DNA of 39,925 nt from SKLM01 sp964450435. Its GTDB lineage: Bacteria; Chloroflexota; Anaerolineae; B4-G1. Of this stretch, positions 1 to 7,785 are shown one piece after another; within the stretch, counting starts at the first letter, position 1, and every line of letters starts with the position of its first letter. The DNA is taken from the NCBI GenBank assembly GCA_964450435.1, contig CAYVCX010000022.1, positions 1 to 39,925 on the forward strand. Reading direction: 5' to 3'. The notes beneath the pieces are model-generated. The model made no database searches, had not been told where the DNA came from, and worked only from the letters and a program-made list of their open reading frames with translations. Position numbers and translations under genes: made by a program.

Positions 1-1
1 G

Positions 2-1351
2 GGGGAGAACGGCGTCAAGATGGCGGCAGTCATGAACGACCACGGCCGCGCCGCCGGGCGGGCAGGGATGGGGGCCGTGATGGGGGCCAAGAACCTGAAG
101 GCCGTCGCGGTTCGCGGCACGGCGCGGGTAGCATTGGCTGCCCCGGATGCGTTCGAAGGGGTGGTGCGAGAGATTTTGCACGATTTGGATGAGGATATGG
201 CAGCGATGGCGCTCCGCATGGCCGGGACTGCGGGGTACGTAGACATGGGCCTTATGTATGGGGATATGCCCATCCGCTACTTCCAGCAAGGGGAGTGGGA
301 GGGAGCCAGCGAGCTCTCCGGCGTACTGATGGCGGAGGAGTATCAGAGACGGATCAGGGCCTGCTACCGGTGCCCCATCGCGTGCGGTCGGGAGACGCAC
401 GCCCCAAGATTCGGCGTCGAGCGAGTGGACGGACCGGAGTATGAGACGGTGGCGGCCCTGGGCTCGCTGGTCATGGTAAATGATCTGGAGGCCGTGATAT
501 ACGCCGGGCATCTGTGTAACGTCTACGGGCTTGATACGATTAGCACCGGCTGCACTATCGCCCTGGCCTGCGAGATGTTCGAGCGCGGCGTCCTGACGAC
601 GGATGACACGCAGGGCCTCACCATCCGGTACGGCGATGTGGAGGCCATACACCGGCTCATCGAAAAGGTGGCGCATCGGGAGGGGTTTGGCGACATGCTG
701 GCGGAAGGGAGTGCCGCCCTGGCCGAGCGCTTCGATGTGCCGGAGCTGGCGGCAACCGTCAATAAACTGGAGGTGCCAATGCACGACCCGCGCGCGTTCA
801 GCGGGATGGCTGTGACGTACGCGCTGTCGCCGCGCGGTGCCTGCCACATGCAGGGAGATATGTACGGAGTGGACACGGGGCAGGGTCCAGCCGTCGAGTT
901 GGGAATCGTTCCCGGCGACCGTTTTGAGAGCTCGGAGGGGAAGGGGCGCATCGCAGCACGCCAGCACTTGTGGCGCACTCTCTACAATGCCTGGACCCTG
1001 TGTCAGTTCCAGAATCCTGGCGTGGAGCGGTTGCTGAGGGCGGTGAACGCTGCAACGGGATGGGGCCTGGAGACCGGCGACTTGATGGTGGTGGGCCGGC
1101 GCATCGTTGCGCTGAAGCGCATGCTCAATGCAAAGCGAGGGCTCACAGCGGGCGATGATTCGCTCCCCGATGCTCTGCTCCAGCCGCTGGACGAAGGCGG
1201 AACGGAAGGGCGTGTTCCGGACCTCGACTCGCTCCTGGCCGGTGCGTACGCTGAGCTCGGTTGGGACCCGGAGACAGGCCTGCCCACGAGAGAGACGCTG
1301 GACGTGTTGGGTCTCGGACCCGCGATGCGGCGCGCCGGTGGCAGGCGATAA
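2..1351 (+). CDS. Aldehyde ferredoxin oxidoreductase, C-terminal part (5' end outside window)
   Basis: The reading frame is open from the first bases, so the start lies upstream; about 450 residues remain of a family usually near 600. The remnant begins in the stretch NDHGRAAGRAGMGAVMGAKN followed by LKAVAVRG, which in this family lies near residue 180 and contacts the bis-pterin cofactor. A C-x2-C-x3-C motif (CYRCPIAC) supplies three ligands of the [4Fe-4S] cluster and a later Cys (LCQF) fits the fourth. The enzyme family oxidises aldehydes to acids with ferredoxin, using a tungsten or molybdenum bis-pyranopterin, in the cytoplasm. Substrate cannot be told from sequence. No MoaD-like sulfur carrier gene follows; the next gene is mraZ after 329 bases. 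Family is certain, subfamily is not. Confidence 0.93.
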   Translation, partial: GENGVKMAAVMNDHGRAAGRAGMGAVMGAKNLKAVAVRGTARVALAAPDAFEGVVREILHDLDEDMAAMALRMAGTAGYVDMGLMYGDMPIRYFQQGEWEGASELSGVLMAEEYQRRIRACYRCPIACGRETHAPRFGVERVDGPEYETVAALGSLVMVNDLEAVIYAGHLCNVYGLDTISTGCTIALACEMFERGVLTTDDTQGLTIRYGDVEAIHRLIEKVAHREGFGDMLAEGSAALAERFDVPELAATVNKLEVPMHDPRAFSGMAVTYALSPRGACHMQGDMYGVDTGQGPAVELGIVPGDRFESSEGKGRIAARQHLWRTLYNAWTLCQFQNPGVERLLRAVNAATGWGLETGDLMVVGRRIVALKRMLNAKRGLTAGDDSLPDALLQPLDEGGTEGRVPDLDSLLAGAYAELGWDPETGLPTRETLDVLGLGPAMRRAGGRR

Positions 1352-1451
1352 TCCCGCCGAGACAGGGAGGGTATCGGAGCACGGCAAGGAGAAAATGGGG
1401 TGAGCGCGATGTTGAGCGGGGATTGCCGTTGACCCCGGGTGGAGGATAGCA

Positions 1452-1479
1452 GAGCCGCCCAGCAGTGCCCGAGCGGCTC
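1452..1479 (+). terminator. Stem-loop downstream of the oxidoreductase gene
   Basis: GAGCCGC at 1452-1458 pairs perfectly with GCGGCTC at 1473-1479 around a 14-base loop, 100 bases after the oxidoreductase stop. No T-run follows, so it is at most a weak or Rho-assisted terminator or a 3' end stabiliser. Confidence 0.35.
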
Positions 1480-1514
1480 CGATTGCAGAAGCGAATAGTA
1501 CAGAAGTCCTATGT

Positions 1515-1544
1515 AACCTTAAAATTACCCCCAGAAACCTTAAA
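1515..1544 (+). repeat. Pair of AACCTTAAA direct repeats spaced 21 bp
   Basis: AACCTTAAA occurs at 1515-1523 and again at 1536-1544, start-to-start distance 21 bp, i.e. two helical turns on the same DNA face. They lie just upstream of the mraZ promoter, where an activator would bind. The promoter has a perfect -10 but no good -35, which fits activator dependence. The factor is unknown. Confidence 0.5.
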
Positions 1545-1559
1545 GTTCACGCGAAGCCC

Positions 1560-1588
1560 TGGTAAAAGCACGGTGCTTGGTGTATAAT
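1560..1588 (+). promoter_or_regulatory. Promoter of the dcw cluster (upstream of mraZ)
   Basis: A consensus -10 TATAAT sits at 1583-1588. The hexamer 17 bases upstream (TGGTAA, 1560-1565) is a poor -35. The spacer contains a dyad, AGCAC-G-GTGCT at 1567-1577, which could be a repressor site. Transcription would start near 1595 and give a leader of about 85 bases. Confidence 0.7.
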
Positions 1589-1590
1589 GG

Positions 1591-1625
1591 TGGGCACTAG
1601 TGGGGAGAAGTGGGGCAGCGTGGTG
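1591..1625 (+). promoter_or_regulatory. MraZ operator: TGGGN boxes at 10-bp spacing
   Basis: TGGGC (1591-1595), TGGGG (1601-1605) and TGGGG (1611-1615) are each separated by exactly five bases, and a degenerate fourth box TGGTG follows at 1621-1625 in the same phase. MraZ of Escherichia coli is known to bind TGGGN direct repeats separated by 5 bases at its own promoter. The array begins two bases after the -10 box and covers the expected start point, so bound MraZ would block the promoter. This predicts negative autoregulation of the whole cluster. Confidence 0.85.
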
Positions 1626-1680
1626 AATCAACCCCCCCGAATGCACTTCACTGAAGCTCTCGCGTGGGGATTACAAGGCA

Positions 1681-2109
1681 ATGTTTCTGGGAGAGTTCGT
1701 CCACGTCATCGACGGCAAGGGGCGGTTGACCGTTCCCGCCAAGTTCCGTGCTGAACTGGACACGACGCTCGTCGTGACCAGGGGAATTGATCGATGCCTG
1801 GCTCTCTACCCAATCCCCCACTGGGAAGAGCTGGCTGAGCAGGTCAGCGAACTGCCGCTGACGGATCGGCAGGCACGGGCGTTTCGAAGGCTCCTGTTTG
1901 CCAATGCCTCCGACGTCTCCCCGGACGGGCAAGGGCGCATTTTGATCCCCCCACGTCTACGTGAATATGCCAGCCTCGATGGCGAGGTTGTAGTGGTTGG
2001 CCTGAACGATCACATTGAGTTGTGGAGTGCCGAGGCCTGGGACGAAGAGCGTGAACACGTCGAGGGAGATGACGTCGACATCGAGGGCTGGGCGGCCCTG
2101 GGCATCTGA
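1681..2109 (+). CDS. mraZ: Transcriptional regulator MraZ
   Basis: 142 residues, the usual size. It begins MFLGEFVHVIDGKGRL, close to the family signature M(F)xGxxxHxxDxKGR, followed by VPAKFR. The second half repeats the AbrB-like fold, with DVSPDGQGRILIPPRLREYA carrying the second D-x-x-GR-x-x-(I/L)P motif. MraZ is a DNA-binding ring-forming protein that controls the dcw cluster. It is the first gene of the cluster here and lies directly behind an array of TGGGN boxes, which supports autoregulation. The start is the first ATG in frame and gives the canonical N-terminus; the upstream Shine-Dalgarno sequence is weak (AAGGC). Confidence 0.97.
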   Translation: MFLGEFVHVIDGKGRLTVPAKFRAELDTTLVVTRGIDRCLALYPIPHWEELAEQVSELPLTDRQARAFRRLLFANASDVSPDGQGRILIPPRLREYASLDGEVVVVGLNDHIELWSAEAWDEEREHVEGDDVDIEGWAALGI

Positions 2110-2178
2110 CCGGTGAGGCCCGCACTGCTGTGTTGGAGGTGGCACGTTAGCAGCCGTAGAACGGGGAGGTGGAGTTAG

Positions 2179-3105
2179 GTGCGGGAGAGGCACGTCCCTG
2201 TTCTTCTAGATGAGGTCGTGAGCGGCCTGCAGGTCGCCCCCGGCGGGCGATATGTAGACGCCACGGTCGGGGCTGGTGGACACGCTGGTGAGATTCTGGC
2301 GACCTCGGCTCCCGATGGGTTGGTCTTGGGTCTCGATCGGGACCCGGCGGCGCTGGAGGTGGCCTGCGAACGCCTGGCCCGTTACGAGGGGCGTTTCGAG
2401 CTGGTGCATTCCTCTTTCGCGTATCTCAAAGAGGTGGTCGACGCTCATGATTTCGCCCCCGTCGATGGGGTGTTGTTCGATCTGGGCCTATCCTCGCTTC
2501 AACTGGCGGATGCGGGCCGGGGATTCTCGTTTATGACGGACGGCCCGTTGGACATGCGATTTGACCCGACGTCGAGCGGGCCAACGGCGGCTGATCTGAT
2601 CAACAGTCTGCCGGCTGAGGCAATAGCTGACTTACTATACGAGTATGGCGAGGAGACACAGTCGCGCCGCATCGCCGAGGCAGTGGTTGACGCGCGGCCG
2701 TTACGCACGACACGGGAGCTGAGCGAGGTGATCGAGGGGGCAGTGGGAAGGCGCCGAGGGCGGCTCCATCCGGCTACGCTGACGTTTCAAGCCCTGCGCA
2801 TTGCCGTCAACGAGGAGCTACAGGCATTGAAGGCGGCTCTGCCGCAGGCTGTTGCGGTTCTGGCACCCGGCGGACGGTTGGCTGTGATTGCCTTTCATTC
2901 TCTGGAGGACCGTATTGTCAAGCGCTTCATGCGGCGAGAGAGCAAGGACTGCATCTGTCCGCGCGAGCTGCCCATCTGCACGTGCGATCACGAGGCGTCG
3001 CTGGATCTAATCACTCGCAAGCCTCTCCGTCCGACCCAGGAAGAGGTGGCGGACAATCCGCGCTCTCGCTCCGCTCGGCTGAGAATTGCAGAGCGGAAAG
3101 AGTAG
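2179..3105 (+). CDS. rsmH: 16S rRNA (cytosine1402-N4)-methyltransferase RsmH
   Basis: 308 residues with the N-terminus RERHVPVLLDEVV, SAM-binding motif I VDATVGAGGHAGEIL (about residues 25-40), FDLGLSSLQL, GPLDMRFDP and the C-terminal FHSLEDRIVKRFM, all diagnostic of RsmH (MraW). It methylates N4 of C1402 in the ribosomal P site and is the standard second gene of dcw clusters. The start is GTG with a strong Shine-Dalgarno sequence (GGGGAGGTGGAG) just upstream. A Cys-rich stretch near the C-terminus (CICPRELPICTC, about residues 252-263) is a common feature of the family. The gap from mraZ is 69 bases, so it is probably cotranscribed with mraZ. Confidence 0.97.
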   Translation: MRERHVPVLLDEVVSGLQVAPGGRYVDATVGAGGHAGEILATSAPDGLVLGLDRDPAALEVACERLARYEGRFELVHSSFAYLKEVVDAHDFAPVDGVLFDLGLSSLQLADAGRGFSFMTDGPLDMRFDPTSSGPTAADLINSLPAEAIADLLYEYGEETQSRRIAEAVVDARPLRTTRELSEVIEGAVGRRRGRLHPATLTFQALRIAVNEELQALKAALPQAVAVLAPGGRLAVIAFHSLEDRIVKRFMRRESKDCICPRELPICTCDHEASLDLITRKPLRPTQEEVADNPRSRSARLRIAERKE

Positions 3106-3130
3106 CTGGGAATCCAATGGCGGAGAGTGG

Positions 3131-3180
3131 CTGACAATGCCTCGCAACGTCTAACAATGTCTAGTAGTGTCTAACAACTC
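3131..3180 (+). repeat. Five degenerate 10-bp tandem repeats before ftsL-like gene
   Basis: Five consecutive 10-mers start at 3131, 3141, 3151, 3161 and 3171: CTGACAATGC, CTCGCAACGT, CTAACAATGT, CTAGTAGTGT, CTAACAACTC. A further related piece (CTGACAATGTC, 3180-3190) contains the ATG of the next gene. The array occupies most of the 80-base gap between rsmH and the ftsL-like gene and seems to replace a normal Shine-Dalgarno sequence. Function unknown. Confidence 0.7.
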
Positions 3181-3185
3181 TGACA

Positions 3186-3509
3186 ATGTCTGACTTTCTG
3201 GAATGGGTGGCTCACGGTGTCAAACGCGGGCGCTTCGAGATGGAGTCTCGTGCGGCCGTGGGGCTTTCAGTCGTCGCCGGAGTGGTGACTCTGGTGACGG
3301 CTCTCTACCTGATCCTCATCAGCCGGACGGCTGCTCGAGGACGGTATATTGAGGGACTTCAGGCCGAAATCTTCCGCCTGCAGCGAGAGAATCAGCAACT
3401 GACGGTGGAGATCGCTGAGCAAGGCACCGTCTCACGCCTCGAGGAGCGAGCCCAGGATCTGGGTTTCGTGCCTGCCGAGGAAATACAGTTCGTGTCGGAT
3501 TTGGATTAG
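3186..3509 (+). CDS. FtsL/DivIC-like septum formation initiator
   Basis: 107 residues with the FtsL/DivIC plan: a short cytoplasmic N-terminus, one membrane segment (about residues 24-47, VGLSVVAGVVTLVTALYLIL), then a coiled coil (IEGLQAEIFRLQRENQQLTVEI) and a short C-terminal tail. Such proteins join FtsQ/FtsB-type partners and FtsW-FtsI at the septum. Sequence conservation is low in this family, so the assignment rests mainly on topology and on position between rsmH and ftsI, where ftsL always sits. The ATG lies inside a 10-bp repeat array and has no clear Shine-Dalgarno sequence. An ATG at 3240 would remove 18 residues and keep the membrane segment. The next gene begins 15 bases after the stop. 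Confidence 0.8.
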   Translation: MSDFLEWVAHGVKRGRFEMESRAAVGLSVVAGVVTLVTALYLILISRTAARGRYIEGLQAEIFRLQRENQQLTVEIAEQGTVSRLEERAQDLGFVPAEEIQFVSDLD

Positions 3510-3524
3510 GACGCGGAGCGTTCC

Positions 3525-5261
3525 ATGGCTGAAGGACCGAAACGACGTCTGCTTCTGCTGATCACTCTGCTCGCGGGGAGCGTGATCGTGGTCGTCGTTC
3601 AGCTCTTCAAGGTACAGGTGGCGGATCATCAGTTCTACAAGAACTGGGCCCTGGAGCAGCAGGTGAGGGCGATTACGATGGACACAGCGCCGCGCGGCGT
3701 GATTCGGGATCGAGAGGGCCACTTGCTGGCCGGAAACGGGGTCCGGTACGCCGTCGAGGCGGCTCCCGCGTACGTGGTCGACAAAGAAGAGGCCGCTGTC
3801 GAGCTGGCGTCTGTCTTGCACATGCCGGCCTCCAGTCTGGACACGCTGCTCCGGAGCCGGGACGAACGCCAGGAGTTGAGACAGTGGGTCCAGATCGCTC
3901 CCTCGGTTCCCATGGAGACGGGCGAAGCGGTCATAGATCTAGGCATCAGCGGGGTCACAGTCCGGCCGCTCTGGAAGCGGGCTTACCCAGAGGGGGCTCT
4001 TGCGTCGCACACGCTGGGCTTCTCGACTATGATCACGGGGTATTACGGCGTTGAGGGCTTTTACGACGCGATGCTCCGTCCCGAGACGGTCGAGTGGGTG
4101 GGCCCGGTGGATATCGCCAGCGTGCCGATTCCCTGGCAGCCCATGGCCGGCGAACTCCCCCGTCGAGGTGTGGATCTGGAGTTGACGCTGGATCGGACGG
4201 TCCAGGCGCTGGTGGAGGAGGAGCTGGCGCGCGCCCTGTGGGAATACGAAGCTGAGGCCGGCACCATCATCGTTATGGAACCGAAGACTTTCGGGATCCT
4301 GGCGATGGCCAGCCAGCCAGCCTATGATCCCGGGCGATACGTTGAGTTCGCTGGTCAGGATCCGCCGCCCTTTGAGGACCCCGCCGTCAGCAAACAGTAC
4401 GAACCGGGTTCGGTGTTCAAAGTCCTGACAGTGGCTGCAGCGCTGGACGCTGGTGTGGTGACGCCCGCGACGACCTACAACGACCAGGGATGGATCGAGG
4501 TGGGGGGGCAGACGATGCGCAATGCCACGAGGAAGGCCTATGGCGTATCGTCGGTGGTTGAGATCCTGACCAAGTCTTTGAACGTGGGGGCAGCATGGTT
4601 GTGCCAGCGTATGGGGGCGGACACCTTCTATCCATACTTAATTGACTTCGGTCTGGGCGAGCCGACCCACATCGACCTGGCCGGGGAGGTGTCTGGCCAA
4701 TTGTGGCTGCCCGACGACGTGGAACACTGGCACCCCTCGAATCTGGGGACGAACTCGTTCGGGCAGGGGGTCGCCGTGACGCCGCTCCAGATGATCACCG
4801 CGGTGGCCACAGTGGCCAACGACGGAGCGCGCCTGCGACCACACGTGGTTGGACGCCGCATCGCTCCCGATGGGACGGTCTCGGTCTATCAGCCGGTGCT
4901 GGAGAAACGGGCGATCTCTCGGGAGACGGCACGGGAGCTCACGGAGATGATGGTGCGGGTCGTGGAGGATGAAGTGATTCTGGCCCAGGTGGACGGGTAC
5001 CGTGTTGCGGGCAAGACGGGAACCGCGCAGATCCCGGTCCCCGGAGGGTACGCAACGGAGGGTACGATCGCGACGTTCGTCGGATTCGGGCCGGTCCCCG
5101 ATCCAGAGTTGGTTATCCTGGTCAAGTTGGACCGCCCGCAGAGCGCGCCCTGGGCGTCGATGACCGCCGCCCCGGCGTTTCAACGGCTGATCTCCCGGCT
5201 GTTCACGGCTCTGGCCATCCCGCCCCAGGACGGCAGCGTGCTGGCGAGGGCGAGCCAATGA
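3525..5261 (+). CDS. ftsI: Class B penicillin-binding protein (division transpeptidase FtsI/PBP2)
   Basis: 578 residues. The N-terminus has one membrane anchor (about residues 8-28, LLLLITLLAGSVIVVVVQLF), then the pedestal domain with PRGVIRDREGHLLA. The transpeptidase domain has all three catalytic motifs: SVFK with the acylated Ser at about residue 296, SLN at about 351, and KTGTAQ at about 497. It cross-links septal peptidoglycan with FtsW. No PASTA repeats are present, unlike many Gram-positive homologues. Placement right after the ftsL-like gene confirms the division role rather than an elongation PBP2. Its stop overlaps the murF start (ATGA, 5258-5261), implying translational coupling. 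In most clusters murE would sit here; it is missing. Confidence 0.95.
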   Translation: MAEGPKRRLLLLITLLAGSVIVVVVQLFKVQVADHQFYKNWALEQQVRAITMDTAPRGVIRDREGHLLAGNGVRYAVEAAPAYVVDKEEAAVELASVLHMPASSLDTLLRSRDERQELRQWVQIAPSVPMETGEAVIDLGISGVTVRPLWKRAYPEGALASHTLGFSTMITGYYGVEGFYDAMLRPETVEWVGPVDIASVPIPWQPMAGELPRRGVDLELTLDRTVQALVEEELARALWEYEAEAGTIIVMEPKTFGILAMASQPAYDPGRYVEFAGQDPPPFEDPAVSKQYEPGSVFKVLTVAAALDAGVVTPATTYNDQGWIEVGGQTMRNATRKAYGVSSVVEILTKSLNVGAAWLCQRMGADTFYPYLIDFGLGEPTHIDLAGEVSGQLWLPDDVEHWHPSNLGTNSFGQGVAVTPLQMITAVATVANDGARLRPHVVGRRIAPDGTVSVYQPVLEKRAISRETARELTEMMVRVVEDEVILAQVDGYRVAGKTGTAQIPVPGGYATEGTIATFVGFGPVPDPELVILVKLDRPQSAPWASMTAAPAFQRLISRLFTALAIPPQDGSVLARASQ

Positions 5262-6691
5262 CCGTCCGGTCGCTGACCCTGGCCGACGTTCTCGAGGCTC
5301 TCACCGGCAGTCGGCCGGAGGGGTTGGATCAGCGCGTCACGGCGACTGTGGTTGATTCCCGTGAAGCTGAACAGGGCGCACTGTTCGTGGCCTTCGAGGG
5401 CGAGCACGTGGATGGTCACGACTACGTGGGCGACGCCTTCTCGCGCGGTGCAGTAGCGGCGCTGGTGGAACATCCAGTCGACGTGGAGGGGCTGGTGCTG
5501 GATCTCACCGACTCCGCGGTGAGCTGGCCTGAAGAGTGGTCGCTGCCAATGGTGGTGAGGGTCGGCAGCACACTGGAGGCATTGCAGCAGGCAGCGACCT
5601 GGTGGCGGCGACGCCAGCAGGGGCTCCGCGTTGTGGGGATCACCGGCAGCGTGGGGAAAACGACGACGAAGGAGCTGACGGCGTCGGTGCTTTCGCGGCG
5701 CTACGCGACCATAAAGAGTGAGGCCAGCTACAACAATGAGATTGGCCTTCCGCTAACTCTTCTTGGTCTGACGAGCCGGCACGAATGCGCTGTGCTGGAG
5801 ATGGGGATGTACGATGTGGGAGAGATCGCCGATCTGGCCCGGATGGGACAGCCGCACGTCGGCGTCGTGACCATTGTCAGGCCCGTGCACCTGGAACGAG
5901 CGGGCACCTTCGAACGTATTGTGGAGGCGAAGACAGAGCTGGTCAGGGCGCTGCCGCCCGCGCCCGAGGGAACGGCGATTCTCAACTACGATGACGCGAA
6001 CGTCCGGGCGATGGCGGGCTCGACGGAGGCTCGCATCCTCACGTACGGGCTCTCGTGTGACGCGGACTTGTGGGCCGATGGCATTGAGAGCCTGGGACTG
6101 GAGGGCATCCGGTTCCGGATCCATCACGAGGGAGAGAGGCTTCACGTGAGGCTGCCTTTGCTGGGGCGGCACTCGGTCCACACCGCTCTGCGCGCGGCGG
6201 CGGTCGGTCTGGTGGAAGGGATGAGTTGGGAGGAGATCGTCGACGGCCTGCGCGGCGTCGAGCCGTCGGCTCAGCTACGGCTGTTTGCGGTGGCGGGCCC
6301 CCACGGCGCCACCATCCTGGACGACACGTACAATGCCAGTCCATCTTCGACCATTGCCGCCCTGAACTTGCTCGACGAACTGGGACCGCGTAGAATCGCT
6401 GTCTTAGGCGATATGCTGGAACTCGGTGACTATGAGCAAGAAGGGCACGAGAAGGTAGGGATGCGTGCTCTGGAGGTCGCCGAGGTGTTGGTCACCGTGG
6501 GAACACTGGGGAGAATCATCGGTGAGACAGCGGTGCGCTGGGGCATGCCGCCGGAGAGGGTGCATATGGTTGAGGACAATGACGGGGCCATCGAGTTGTT
6601 GGAGCAGATGGTCGAAGCGGACGACGTCATTCTGGTGAAGGGCTCCCGGGCGATGGGCATGGAGGAGATCGTGTACGCGCTGAGCAGGTAG
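5258..6691 (+). CDS. murF: UDP-MurNAc-tripeptide--D-Ala-D-Ala ligase MurF
   Basis: 477 residues. The N-terminal substrate domain has VVDSREAEQGALFVAFEGE. The central ATPase has the P-loop GITGSVGKTTTKE (about residues 132-144), the MurF-typical EMGMYDVGEIADLA and the HLERAGTFERIVEAKTEL stretch whose Lys is normally carbamylated. The C-terminal domain has TYNASPSS and VLGDMLELG and ends VKGSRAMGMEEIV. It adds the terminal D-Ala-D-Ala dipeptide to the cytoplasmic precursor. The motif EMGM and the end motif separate it from MurE, so this is not a disguised MurE. It is translationally coupled to ftsI by a 4-base overlap. One small oddity: the usual N-(I/V)-G before xHLE reads IVRPVHLE. Confidence 0.96.
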   Translation: MTVRSLTLADVLEALTGSRPEGLDQRVTATVVDSREAEQGALFVAFEGEHVDGHDYVGDAFSRGAVAALVEHPVDVEGLVLDLTDSAVSWPEEWSLPMVVRVGSTLEALQQAATWWRRRQQGLRVVGITGSVGKTTTKELTASVLSRRYATIKSEASYNNEIGLPLTLLGLTSRHECAVLEMGMYDVGEIADLARMGQPHVGVVTIVRPVHLERAGTFERIVEAKTELVRALPPAPEGTAILNYDDANVRAMAGSTEARILTYGLSCDADLWADGIESLGLEGIRFRIHHEGERLHVRLPLLGRHSVHTALRAAAVGLVEGMSWEEIVDGLRGVEPSAQLRLFAVAGPHGATILDDTYNASPSSTIAALNLLDELGPRRIAVLGDMLELGDYEQEGHEKVGMRALEVAEVLVTVGTLGRIIGETAVRWGMPPERVHMVEDNDGAIELLEQMVEADDVILVKGSRAMGMEEIVYALSR

Positions 6692-6713
6692 TTGTCGCGC
6701 CGCAGGCAATGGT

Positions 6714-7718
6714 ATGGATAGAGCTTTAGTCCTGGCAAGCATTTCGTTCCTATTGGCGGTGGTCTGGGGCCCGCTCCTGATCCGCATTCTCCGGCACTAC
6801 CGGCTCGGCAAACGGATTCGCATCGATTGCCCGGATGAACACGAGAGCAAGATGGGAACACCCACGATGGGCGGATTGATGATCGTCGTCCCGGTGATTG
6901 TGATCACATTGGTGCTCAATATCTACAACCTGATGGGCCGTACGGTGATCGGGCGTTCGATTCTCGTGCCGCTGGGAGTAATGGTCATCTATGCGGTGCT
7001 CGGGGGGCTCGACGACATCGCCGGCGTGCGGGGTGTGCGGCGAGGCGCAGGAATGACGGCAACCCGTAAGCTATTCTGGGAGATTCCCCTGACACTGGCG
7101 GTGGCCGCAGTAATGCTGATTGCCGACATCCAGTTCGCCGGTCAGATCGCTGTGCCGGGCATGCCGACGATGATTGACCTGGGATGGGCCTGGGTCCCTT
7201 TCGCGGCGTTCATCATCATGGGATCGGCGAACGCGGTGAATTTAACCGACGGCCTCGACGGCCTGGCGGGCATAATTGTTGCCAGCGCCTTCGCTGCCTA
7301 TGGAATCATCGCTCAGCTGCAGGGCCAGTTCTACCTGATTCGATTCTGCTTCACCGTGGTTGGAGGGTGCTTTGCGTTCCTATGGTACAACGCCCATCCA
7401 GCCCAGATGTTCATGGGTGATACGGGGAGCCTGGCCCTCGGCGCCACGCTGGGCACTGTGGCGTTGATGAGCGGGCAGTGGCTGCTCCTGCCGGTGGTTG
7501 CTCTGATTCCGGTGGCCGAGACATTGTCGGTCATCATCCAGGTGCTGTATTTCAAGTACACGAAGCGCCGGTTTGGCAAGGGACGGCGCGTGTTCAAGAT
7601 GAGCCCTCTGCACCACCACTTCGAGCTGTTGGGGTGGTCCGAAACCCAGGTGGTGCAACGATTCTGGTTGGTGGAGCTGCTTGCGGCGATGGCGGGCGTC
7701 GCGCTGGCGCTGCTGTAG
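6714..7718 (+). CDS. mraY: Phospho-N-acetylmuramoyl-pentapeptide transferase MraY
   Basis: 334 residues, mostly membrane segments (about ten). Diagnostic motifs in order: GTPTMGGLMIV, the DD pair in GGLDDIAGV, NAVNLTDGLDGLAGI, FMGDTGSLALG and the Mg-site region PLHHHFELLGWSE. MraY transfers phospho-MurNAc-pentapeptide from UDP to undecaprenyl phosphate to give lipid I at the inner face of the membrane. The start ATG at 6714 lacks a clear Shine-Dalgarno sequence; a nearby ATG at 6709 is out of frame. The gap from murF is 22 bases and the gap to murD is 67 bases. Family size and motifs are complete. Confidence 0.96.
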   Translation: MDRALVLASISFLLAVVWGPLLIRILRHYRLGKRIRIDCPDEHESKMGTPTMGGLMIVVPVIVITLVLNIYNLMGRTVIGRSILVPLGVMVIYAVLGGLDDIAGVRGVRRGAGMTATRKLFWEIPLTLAVAAVMLIADIQFAGQIAVPGMPTMIDLGWAWVPFAAFIIMGSANAVNLTDGLDGLAGIIVASAFAAYGIIAQLQGQFYLIRFCFTVVGGCFAFLWYNAHPAQMFMGDTGSLALGATLGTVALMSGQWLLLPVVALIPVAETLSVIIQVLYFKYTKRRFGKGRRVFKMSPLHHHFELLGWSETQVVQRFWLVELLAAMAGVALALL

Positions 7719-7785
7719 TTCGGCGGTGCTGGCGGCAGATACCTCCGGGGCAGAGGGGGCGGGCGCCAGCCCTTGGCGATAGATT

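Noticed and set aside
3131..3180. Possible CRISPR array
   Set aside because: Units are 10 bp, contiguous and have no spacers; no cas gene is present.
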